From Pseudomarimonas arenosa (GTDB lineage Bacteria > Pseudomonadota > Gammaproteobacteria > Xanthomonadales > Xanthomonadaceae): 45,794 nucleotides of DNA. The translations under genes were made by a program, and so were the position numbers. Under the pieces are notes generated by a model. The model did not search any database, was not told the DNA's origin, and was given only the letters and a program-made list of their open reading frames with translations. Of this stretch, positions 25,515 through 34,847 are shown one piece after another. The stretch is taken from NCBI RefSeq assembly GCF_014841215.1, contig NZ_JACYTR010000035.1:1-45794 (forward strand). The letters run 5' to 3'. Numbering within the stretch: position 1 is the first letter of the stretch; each line of letters starts with the position of its first letter.

Positions 25515-28352
25515 TCATTCAGCGTGATCGTCGGTCTTGAATTCAGCCGCGATGGCATTCTCAACCAGCTTGGCCTGCTCGCGCTGGTGGCTGGCGAAGT
25601 GACCGCAGGCAGGCGAGGGCGAACGCACCCGGCCGGCATAACTTAGCGATTGTCCCTCACGCAGGCAGTAGCGCAGGTGATGCTGCACCTGGTACCAGGC
25701 GCCCTGATTCTGTGGTTCTTCCTGACACCAGATCACTTCCTTGGCTTTGCCGTGGCGGCTCAATTCCTCGATCAGAGCTTCGCGCGGGAACGGGAACAGC
25801 TGCTCGACGCGAACCAGGGCGACATCCTTAATCTCGCGCTTGTCGGCCTCTTCCAGTAGATCGTAGTAAACCTTGCCGGCGCAAATCACCACGCGCTTGG
25901 TCTTCGTTGCATCGCTGACCCGATGATCGGGGATGATGCGTTGGAACTCGCCTTTGGCCAGATCGTCCAGCGTCGACACCGACAGCTTATGACGCAGCAT
26001 CGACTTCGGCGTCATCACGATCAAAGGCTTGCGAGTGGCCATTTTCATTTGGCGACGCAGCATATGGAACATCTGCGCTGGCGTGGTTGGCGTGCAGACC
26101 ATGATGTTGTTGAGTGCGCACAGCTGCAGGAAGCGCTCAAGGCGCGCGGAGCTGTGCTCCGGGCCCTGACCTTCGTAGCCGTGCGGCAGGAACAGAACCA
26201 ACCCGCACAGGCGCCCCCACTTGGCTTCGCCCGAGGTGATGAACTGGTCGATGACCACCTGGGCGCCGTTGGCGAAGTCACCGAACTGACCTTCCCAGAT
26301 GTTCAGCGTGGTCGGGTCGGCGGTGGCGTAGCCGTATTCGAACGCCATCACGGCTTCCTCGCTTAGCAGCGAGTCGATGATCACGGCATGCGCAGGCTTG
26401 TTGTTCAGCTCGCGCAATGGCATGTAGGACGAGCCGGATTTCTGGTCGTGGATCACCGCATGGCGATGGAAGAAGGTGCCGCGACCGGCATCCTGGCCAA
26501 CCAGACGCAGCTTGTAGTTTTCGCGGATGAGCGTGGCATAGGCAAGGTTTTCGGCAAACCCCCAATCCATATCGATCTCACCGGCGGTCATCCTCAGTCG
26601 GTCTTCGTAGATCTTGGCCACCCGTCCGTGCGGCACGACGTTTTCCGGCAGGGTGTTGATCTGCTTTGCCAGCTGAACCAGCGCTTCCTTGTTGATTGCC
26701 GTATTGACCGGGTCTTCCAGGTTGCCTTTCAGATAGGGCGACCAGTCCACCGCGAACTCGTCAATCACCCCGCTGACCAGTTCCACGGCGCCTTCGCCGC
26801 GATCCATAAGATCGCGGTAGTCGTCCATCATGGCTTTGGCATCATCTGCCGACACCACGCCGCCGCCAGCCAGCTTCTCGGCGTACAGCTCACGGGTGGT
26901 CTTGCGCTTGCGGATGTTCTGATACATCAACGGCTGGGTCGCCGCCGGCTCATCGGCCTCGTTGTGGCCGTGGCGGCGATAGCAGACCAGATCGATGACC
27001 ACGTCCTTCTTGAAGGTCTGGCGGAAATCCAGCGCCAGCTGGGCACAGAAGATGACCGCCTCGGGATCGTCGCCGTTCACGTGCAGCACCGGGGCGCCGA
27101 CCATTTTCGCGACGTCGGTGCAATACAGCGTCGAACGCGCGTCGTCCGGACGCGACGTGGTGAAGCCGACCTGATTGTTGACCACGATGTGCACGGTGCC
27201 GCCAACCGCAAAGCCTCGGGCTTGCGACATTTGCAGCAGCTCCATCACCACGCCTTGACCGGCAAACGCGGCGTCGCCGTGGATCAGGATCGGGATGACC
27301 AGCTCGCGGTTGGCGTCGCCGCGACGCGTCTGTCGCGCTTTCACACTGCCGGCAATCACCGGATCGACGATTTCCAGGTGCGAGGGGTTGAAGCCCAGGG
27401 CTAAGTGCATGGCACCGCCCGGGGTTTGCACGTCGGAGGAGAAGCCCATGTGGTACTTCACGTCGCCGGAATGGGCCGGATCCACCGGGCCATCGTGCTT
27501 GCCTTCAAACTCCTCGAACAACATACGTGCTGGCTTGCCGAGCGTATTGATCAGCACATTGATGCGGCCGCGATGGGCCATGCCAATCACCAGCTCACGC
27601 ACGCCGCCACTGCCTGAGCGGCGCACCAGCTCGTCCATCATCGGAATCAGGCTGTCGCCCCCTTCCAGCGAGAATCGCTTCTGGCCGACGTACTTGGTGT
27701 GCAGATAGCGCTCCAGACCCTCGGCCGCGGTTAGTTTCTGCAGGATGCGGCGCTTGCCGTCGCCGTCGATCGGGTAGCTGCCGCCGGCGCGCTCGAGTCG
27801 TTCGTAGACCCAGCGGCGCTGCTCGGCCACCGTGATATGCATGAACTCAGCACCGATCGGGCCGGAGTAAGTCGCTTTCAGGTGGCCGATCAGGTCGCGC
27901 AGACGCATCCGCTCCGGTCCACCGAAAGTGCCAGTGCTGAATTCGGTGTTGAGATCGGCTTCGCTCAGACCATGGAACGCCAGGCCCAAATCCGGCGCGT
28001 CTGGCTTCGATGTCATGCCCAGCGGATCGAGGTCGGCCTGCAGGTGGCCGCGAGAGCGGAAGGCAGTGACCAATTTGAGCACGGCGCCTTGCTTGCGCGC
28101 TGCCTCGTTATCCACGGCAACCGTAGAGGAGCGGTTGACCCGTTTTTGCTTCGCCGCCGCGGCAACGTGCTCAATGATCGGGCCATGCGGAATATCCGTG
28201 CCACGACCGCCCAGCGAGTCGAAATAGGCTTTCCAAGCGCCGTCGATGCTGGTGGGATCCACCAGATAGCGCTCGTACATCTGCTCCACGAAGACGGCAT
28301 TGCCGCCAGAAATATGCGACGACTGCAGAAACTGCTCGATCAGGCTGTTCAC
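25515..28352 (-). CDS. sucA: 2-oxoglutarate dehydrogenase E1
   Basis: Thiamine-diphosphate-dependent decarboxylase of the TCA cycle, 945 residues, the usual size. The N-terminal E2-anchoring segment has FVEQMYERYLVDPTSID. Substrate and cofactor blocks are visible in order: GGDSLIPMMDELVRRSG, MAHRGRINVL, KYHMGFSS, HLEIVDPVIAGSVKARQ, HGDAAFAGQGVVMELLQMS, VNNQVGFTTS with the metal site, CYRRHGHNEADEP, and the C-terminal HGYEGQGPEHSSARLERFLQL. First gene of the sucA-sucB-lpd cluster on the minus strand. A good -10 box lies 205 bp upstream. Confidence 0.97.
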   Translation of the reverse strand: MNSLIEQFLQSSHISGGNAVFVEQMYERYLVDPTSIDGAWKAYFDSLGGRGTDIPHGPIIEHVAAAAKQKRVNRSSTVAVDNEAARKQGAVLKLVTAFRSRGHLQADLDPLGMTSKPDAPDLGLAFHGLSEADLNTEFSTGTFGGPERMRLRDLIGHLKATYSGPIGAEFMHITVAEQRRWVYERLERAGGSYPIDGDGKRRILQKLTAAEGLERYLHTKYVGQKRFSLEGGDSLIPMMDELVRRSGSGGVRELVIGMAHRGRINVLINTLGKPARMLFEEFEGKHDGPVDPAHSGDVKYHMGFSSDVQTPGGAMHLALGFNPSHLEIVDPVIAGSVKARQTRRGDANRELVIPILIHGDAAFAGQGVVMELLQMSQARGFAVGGTVHIVVNNQVGFTTSRPDDARSTLYCTDVAKMVGAPVLHVNGDDPEAVIFCAQLALDFRQTFKKDVVIDLVCYRRHGHNEADEPAATQPLMYQNIRKRKTTRELYAEKLAGGGVVSADDAKAMMDDYRDLMDRGEGAVELVSGVIDEFAVDWSPYLKGNLEDPVNTAINKEALVQLAKQINTLPENVVPHGRVAKIYEDRLRMTAGEIDMDWGFAENLAYATLIRENYKLRLVGQDAGRGTFFHRHAVIHDQKSGSSYMPLRELNNKPAHAVIIDSLLSEEAVMAFEYGYATADPTTLNIWEGQFGDFANGAQVVIDQFITSGEAKWGRLCGLVLFLPHGYEGQGPEHSSARLERFLQLCALNNIMVCTPTTPAQMFHMLRRQMKMATRKPLIVMTPKSMLRHKLSVSTLDDLAKGEFQRIIPDHRVSDATKTKRVVICAGKVYYDLLEEADKREIKDVALVRVEQLFPFPREALIEELSRHGKAKEVIWCQEEPQNQGAWYQVQHHLRYCLREGQSLSYAGRVRSPSPACGHFASHQREQAKLVENAIAAEFKTDDHAE

Positions 28353-28556
28353 GATGGCCCTTGCCCGGGGGCGAGTCTTGGTCCGGGATTTGTTGTGTGA
28401 AAGGGAAGCACGACTAGGTTTGTTGCGTGGCTGAGCGGGGCGTGACGAACACGCGGTTCAACCGGAGCTGTGGCCGGGGTCGCGGACGACCGCCAAGCCA
28501 CAATCCGCCTTGTGCCGCTCCGGTCGCGATTCACCGGAGGACGCCGAGGCCCGCGA

Positions 28557-28562
28557 ATTATA
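28557..28562 (-). promoter_or_regulatory. Consensus -10 box upstream of sucA
   Basis: TATAAT on the minus strand in GCTATAATTCGC. The -35 position (17-bp spacing) reads CCACGA, a poor match, so activation by a regulator is possible. The leader to the sucA start would be about 200 nt, GC-rich and able to fold. Confidence 0.45.
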
Positions 28563-28614
28563 GCGGGTTGATCTGAAGTTCGTGGCTTTTCGGTGCTAAT
28601 CAAATGGAATTCAT

Positions 28615-29577
28615 TCAGAGCGATTGCACGCGGAGTTCCGTGGCGCTGCGGCTGTGTTCCCAGGCCTGCCGAAAATCGTCCAGTCGTTGGCGTTGTCGGC
28701 CGGGGGCGCGCAACTGCATGCTGCCCTCGAATCGGCTGGCGATGGGTCGCTCCATAACGCCAAATTGATCGGAGAGCAGATAGCAACCGGCAAACTGCAG
28801 ATGCTCTTCGGTCTCGGGTTGTCGAATGCTGACCGTACTGGACAGCCTTTGCGCCAGCGCCAGCAGTGCGCCGCCGTTGCGCCCTGCGGTTTCCAGGTCT
28901 TGTACCAGAATCAGGATCTGCGCCTGCCTGCCGCTGGTCGCGATCCTGCGCAGCTCAGCTTCGATGCTCGGCCCGCGAAACAATTCCGGGTCGAGGTCGC
29001 GGGTGTAGATCCAGAGTTGGTGCTTGGCCGATTTAAGCAGCTCCAGGCATAGCTCGTGGGCGCGATCGAGATCGGAGAATTCGATTTCCTCGGTGGCCAC
29101 CACCGGTGGCGGCGCATCCCGCTCAAGCGGCGGAAGTTCGGATAGCACGAGTCGCATCAACTGGTGCGGAATATCGGCTTCGATGAACTGCTCACCTTCG
29201 GGCTCGAATCCGTGATGCCGGTAAAAGTCGATTGCCTCGACCTGTGCGTGCAGCCACACCTGTGGCGCGTGGCGGGCTCGGGCGCGGTCGATCAATGCCT
29301 GCAGCAGGGCGGCGCCTACGCCGCGATTGCGCCACTCGGGCAGCACCGCCATGCGGCCGATCTTGAAGTCGGGCGTCAGGCGGCCAGCACCAATCGGCTT
29401 GCACTGTGGGTCTCGGGCCAGCGCGTGCTGCGATCGGGGGTCAAGATCGTCCCACACCACATCGTGCGGCACTTGTTGCTCGACCTCGAAGACGGGTTCG
29501 CGAATCGCGGCGATTGCGGAGCGATCGCGCTCAAAGTCGGCCATTTCGACGAAGAAGCCCTCCGCAATCATGTTCAC
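28615..29577 (-). CDS. GNAT acetyltransferase fused to a DUF7931-type domain
   Basis: 320 residues with two parts. Residues 1-155 are a GNAT N-acetyltransferase: REPVFEVEQQVP near the start, the acetyl-CoA-binding motif A EWRNRGVGAALLQALI (81-96) and FYRHHGFEPEGE motif B. Residues about 165-320 form a second domain with HELCLELLKSAKHQLWIYTRDLDPELF, RRIATSGRQAQILILVQD and FAGCYLLSDQFGVMER blocks, which I recall as DUF7931 and which has a PLD-like look (helical phosphatidyltransferase-type fold without the paired HKD motifs). The substrate is unknown. It follows roxA on the same strand with a 118-bp gap. Confidence 0.82.
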   Translation of the reverse strand: MNMIAEGFFVEMADFERDRSAIAAIREPVFEVEQQVPHDVVWDDLDPRSQHALARDPQCKPIGAGRLTPDFKIGRMAVLPEWRNRGVGAALLQALIDRARARHAPQVWLHAQVEAIDFYRHHGFEPEGEQFIEADIPHQLMRLVLSELPPLERDAPPPVVATEEIEFSDLDRAHELCLELLKSAKHQLWIYTRDLDPELFRGPSIEAELRRIATSGRQAQILILVQDLETAGRNGGALLALAQRLSSTVSIRQPETEEHLQFAGCYLLSDQFGVMERPIASRFEGSMQLRAPGRQRQRLDDFRQAWEHSRSATELRVQSL

Positions 29578-29695
29578 TCTCCTCTATCGGGATGCCGAAA
29601 TTCTGCTTTCCGGCATTTCTCGGCGGCCACGGTCGCGGCGTCGCCGGTCCATCCTTGCCCTATCGGGCCGCAGGGAGCAGCCGCTCGGCAGCGCC

Positions 29696-30870
29696 TCAGG
29701 CGCGCTCGATCGCCAAGTGGCCGGTGTTGACCAACTGCAGCACGATCTGTTGCTCATCTTCGCTCAGCTGCTCGAACCATGCCAGATCACCATGCAGCGA
29801 GCCGCATAGGGTCGAGGCGAGTTTGGTTGAGGTGCTCAGAGCATCACCAAGGGCATACAGCCGGGCGCCGGGGCGGCTGGCCCGCCAGGCTAGTCGGGTG
29901 AATGGATGGCGCACCAGATGGGTTCCCGCTTGCAGGCGCTTGATCAGCTGTGCCTTGCTGATGGCTTTTGGCGGAGCAGCCAGCAGGCCGGGATTGCGAT
30001 AGCGGGTCATGGCGCGCCCAAACCACTCGCTAAGCGCTGCGTCGCTGAGTTCGGCGGTCTGACGCAGCAGGTCGCGGACGCGATCGAGATCGTCCGGCTC
30101 AATGCGGCCGCTATCGCGCACCGGTTGCCTTCCCGGGTCGGCAAAGCGGGTCAGGCCGTCGTCCGTGGTTTCCAGATGATCGGCCAGATCGGCCAGCAGT
30201 TCGCTGCGCGAGGGTGCGCGAAATCCGATGCTGAAGGTCAGGCAGGCCGATGTCGCTTCGCCGAAGTGCGGGACTTCGGGCGGCAGGTACAGCATGTCAC
30301 CCGGTTGGCATAGCCAGTCCACGTCGGACTGAAAGTTTTCCAGCAGCTTCAGCTCACTGTCCTGGCGAAAGCGCGCCGCGTGACCGCGCAGGTCGAGCTG
30401 CCAGCGTCGCTGGCCACTGCCTTGGATCAGGAATACATCGTAATGATCGGTGTGCGGGCCGACGGAACCGCCGGGAGCGGCGAAGCTCACCATCACATCA
30501 TCAATGCGCCAGCGGGGCAGAAATTCGAAGACGTCAAGCAGTTGGCGAACGTCCGGATCCCATTTGTCGACATCCTGAACCAGCACCGTCCAATCGCGCT
30601 TGGGCAGGGCAGGGAAGATCTGCTCGTCGAAGGGGCCGCGTTCCACGCTCCAGTGATTGCGTTTGCGGTCGAGGCGAATCAGGCGGGCCAGTGCCAGGTC
30701 CTCGCATGCCAGACCGGCCAGATCCTCTGCCGAGAGCGGGTCGCGCCAAGGTGCGAACGCGCCTCTCACCAGCAAGGGTCGCTGTTGCCAGTAATCGCGC
30801 AGGAACGTGTTCACCGGCATGCCGAGCCGCTGCTGGCGGCTGGCTCTCACTTCGATCGGAAACTCCGCCA

Positions 30871-30871
<1 letters not shown>
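29696..30871 (-). CDS. roxA: Ribosomal protein uL16 3-hydroxylase, JmjC cupin oxygenase (RoxA/YcfD)
   Basis: Fe(II)/2-oxoglutarate-dependent arginine hydroxylase acting on ribosomal protein uL16. 391 residues, as in the family. The JmjC cupin (about 80-210) has the metal motif HTDHYDVF with His140 and Asp142, and the distal His202 in YLPPEVPHFGEA; the QGSGQRRWQL strand follows. A C-terminal winged-helix region starts after about 300. The ATG shares one base with the purB stop codon (TAATG), so translation is coupled. In E. coli the two genes also lie close, separated by phoPQ. Confidence 0.92.
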
Positions 30872-32650
<1,779 letters not shown>

Positions 32651-32992
32651 CTAGTTCTTCTTTGCGTGCGTTTGCGGCAGGGTACTGAGCGGCCCCTGCT
32701 GCGCTGCATAGAAGGCAGCCAGGTTCTTGATGTCCTCATCGCTCAGCGTGCCGGCAAAGCCCGCCATGATGGCGTTCTTGCGCGCGCCGGAGCGGTAGTC
32801 CTTCAGCGCCTTTTCCAGGTAGTCTGGGTATTGGCCGGCAATCTTCGGATACTGCGGATCGCCCATGCCGTTGCCGTCGGCGCCGTGGCAGGCCTGGCAG
32901 GTCTGTGATTTCAGCTTGCCAGCTTCAATGTCAGCGGCCTGGGCGCCGGTGAGGCCGAGCAGCAGGGCGAGGGCCAGGGTGCTTCGAGTCAT
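32651..32992 (-). CDS. Small periplasmic cytochrome c (c553-like)
   Basis: 113 residues from ATG 32992, which gives a clean signal peptide (LALALLLGLTGAQA). Haem site CQACHG (Cys32, Cys35, His36) and axial Met76 in KNAIMAGFAGTLSDEDI. It is a class I monohaem cytochrome, probably a soluble electron carrier to a terminal oxidase. It follows the other cytochrome gene by 17 bp and ends with a strong terminator, so the two form an operon. Confidence 0.9.
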   Translation of the reverse strand: MTRSTLALALLLGLTGAQAADIEAGKLKSQTCQACHGADGNGMGDPQYPKIAGQYPDYLEKALKDYRSGARKNAIMAGFAGTLSDEDIKNLAAFYAAQQGPLSTLPQTHAKKN

Positions 32993-33009
32993 TCCGTTGC
33001 GCTCCGAGA

Positions 33010-33342
33010 TCACTTGTTGGTTTCTTTGCCGACGCTGGCCAGATAGGCCGCGATGTGCTGGATGTCTTCGGCGCTGAAGCTCTCAGCCTGGGCGCGCATG
33101 GTCGGATGCGCACGCTCGCCCTTCTGGTAGGCCGTCAGGGCCGCAATCAGATACTCGGCGTTCTGGCCGCCGATCTTCGGCACCGAATAATGCGGGTAGA
33201 TGTTCTTGTAGCCCTCGATGCCGTGACATCCAGTGCAGGTGTAAGCAAGGTTGCGGCCCTTCTCGATATCGCCTTGGGCAGCGGCCAATGGGGCGGTCAA
33301 TAGCATGAGCAGACTGGCTGCCAGGCGAGTCGTCAAATTCAT
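33010..33342 (-). CDS. Small periplasmic cytochrome c
   Basis: 110 residues with signal peptide (about 1-22, LLMLLTAPLAAAQ). Haem site CTGCHG (Cys36, Cys39, His40) and axial Met82 in HPTMRAQAESFSAEDI. It is related to, but distinct from, its downstream partner: SVPKIGGQNAEYL replaces YPKIAGQYPDYL. First gene of a two-cytochrome operon; the two products might exchange electrons or resemble the two halves of a split cytochrome c4. Confidence 0.9.
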   Translation of the reverse strand: MNLTTRLAASLLMLLTAPLAAAQGDIEKGRNLAYTCTGCHGIEGYKNIYPHYSVPKIGGQNAEYLIAALTAYQKGERAHPTMRAQAESFSAEDIQHIAAYLASVGKETNK

Positions 33343-33583
33343 CGCAATTCCGTTTCAGGGCGGGTTCGGCACAAGGGCGCGATTATAGCGTCGGGGCATG
33401 GCGATCTGCCAAGAATTTGGGGTGATGGTGAGTTTCTGCGCTCGCCTATGTTGCCGATCGCCACGCCGCCCACTGCCTGTCCCAAACGTGAACGGCTCAG
33501 CAATATTTAGCAAGAGGGGCGCCACGCGTGACTACCTGCACAGGTCGGAAAGTCGGGCGGGGCGCAGACTGCACCGAACTGAA

Positions 33584-33612
33584 TTGCATATCTGGTGTTG
33601 TAGTGCTGTAAT
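33584..33612 (+). promoter_or_regulatory. Sigma-70 promoter of the RND efflux operon
   Basis: TTGCAT (-35, 33584-33589), exactly 17 bp of spacer, TGTAAT (-10, 33607-33612). Transcription would start near 33619, leaving about 35 nt before the adaptor ATG at 33654, with GGGAAAG as ribosome-binding site. Confidence 0.7.
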
Positions 33613-33620
33613 ACACCAGA
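33591..33620. promoter_or_regulatory. Palindromic operator overlapping the RND promoter
   Basis: TCTGGTGT (33591-33598) and ACACCAGA (33613-33620) form a perfect 8-bp inverted repeat with a 14-bp centre. It starts 2 bp after the -35 hexamer, spans the spacer and -10 box and ends at the expected start point, the typical placement for a repressor such as a TetR- or MarR-type regulator. No regulator gene is adjacent, so the protein is unknown. Confidence 0.65.
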
Positions 33621-33653
33621 ATAAACCACCTCCATCCTGGGAAAGCGATCACT

Positions 33654-34847
33654 ATGAAAACCAACCGCGAGTCCGGTCTTACCAGCTCACGCTCACTGAC
33701 CCGGGCGGGTGTGCTGTTGCTTGCCATCGGTCTGGCCGCGTGCGGTGGTGGTCAAGCGACCCAGGATCAGGCGCAGAACGATGACAAGGTCGAAGCCAAG
33801 GAACAGAACGCTGGCGAAGGCAAGGGCGAAAAGGGCAAGCCGGAAGTCAAGCCGGTACCGGTCGAAGTAGCCACCATTGGTCGTCGCGATATCGAAGCCA
33901 GCTATGCCGGCACGGCTGCTCTGGAAGCCCCAGACGAAGCGCAGGTCGTGGCCAAGACCTCGGGCGTGCTGCACAAATTGATGGTGGAAGAGGGCGATCA
34001 GGTCAAGGCGGGGCAGGTGCTGGCGCAGATCGATCCCGAGCGCGCACAGCTGGAGGTGCAGCGTACCGCTGCAGCTCTGCGCAAGATCGAGGCTGAGTTC
34101 AAGCGATCGAGTGAGCTGTTTGCTCGAAAGCTGGTCGCGGCCGACGCCCATGAACGCCTGCGCTTCGACGTTGACAGCCAGCGTGCTGCGCATGAATTGG
34201 CCAAACTTGAGCTGAGCTACACCAAGGTCGAGGCGCCCATCAGCGGCGTCATTGCTCAGCGCATGGTGAAGATCGGCAATCTGATCCAGCTCAATCAGGC
34301 CATGTTCCGCATCGTGGATACCCAGCGGCTGGAAGCTGTGCTCAATGTGCCCGAGCGCGAACTGCAGACACTGAAGTCTGAACTGCCAGTTTCGCTGACC
34401 GTCGATGCGTTGCCGGGGCGGCGCTTCATGGGCGAGATCGACCGTTTGGCGCCCGTGGTCGATGCCGCCACCGGCACCTTCCGTGTGACGGCAGAGTTTA
34501 TTGACCCGAGTGGAATGTTGAAGCCGGGCATGTTCGGTCGCATCAATGTGGTGTATGAGCGCAAGGCCGGCGTACTGTCGGTGCCGCGTGTCGCCTTGTT
34601 GGAAGAAGCGGCCGAGCCTGCGGTTTTCACCGTGGCCGATGGCAAGGTGGTGCGTACGCCAGTGTCCCTGGGCTATGTCAACGGCGAGTTCGCCGAGGTT
34701 ACCTCTGGACTCAGCGAAGGTGATCAGGTCATCACGGCCGGCAAGGTCGCGGTGCGCGACGGTTCCAAGGTGGAGGTGATCAACGCGGCTGCCGTGGCTG
34801 ATACCAGCACGCCGAGCGGAGACAGCCTGGCCGGAGCCAGCGAATAA
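33654..34847 (+). CDS. RND efflux periplasmic adaptor, lipoprotein (membrane fusion protein)
   Basis: 397 residues. The lipoprotein signal ends with LAAC (lipidated Cys30) and is followed by a Lys/Glu/Asp/Gln-rich spacer (about 35-65). The lipoyl-like half-motifs (ALEAPDEAQVVAKTSGVLHKLMVEEGDQVKAGQVLAQID is spread over about 83-125, LELSYTKVEAPISGVIAQR about 185-203) flank a short helical hairpin. A beta-barrel domain follows (LEAVLNVPERELQTL). It links the two RND pumps to an outer membrane channel. The TAA stop shares a base with the next ATG. Most like MdtA/AcrA-type adaptors; the substrate is unknown. Confidence 0.92.
   Translation: MKTNRESGLTSSRSLTRAGVLLLAIGLAACGGGQATQDQAQNDDKVEAKEQNAGEGKGEKGKPEVKPVPVEVATIGRRDIEASYAGTAALEAPDEAQVVAKTSGVLHKLMVEEGDQVKAGQVLAQIDPERAQLEVQRTAAALRKIEAEFKRSSELFARKLVAADAHERLRFDVDSQRAAHELAKLELSYTKVEAPISGVIAQRMVKIGNLIQLNQAMFRIVDTQRLEAVLNVPERELQTLKSELPVSLTVDALPGRRFMGEIDRLAPVVDAATGTFRVTAEFIDPSGMLKPGMFGRINVVYERKAGVLSVPRVALLEEAAEPAVFTVADGKVVRTPVSLGYVNGEFAEVTSGLSEGDQVITAGKVAVRDGSKVEVINAAAVADTSTPSGDSLAGASE

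Larger units (their letters stand above)
33343..33653. other. 311-bp divergent control region, cytochromes versus RND operon
   Basis: No gene seen. It lies between the minus-strand cytochrome pair and the plus-strand efflux operon. The right part carries the RND promoter and palindrome (33584-33620); the left 200 bp is ordinary sequence with no clear element. Confidence 0.6.
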
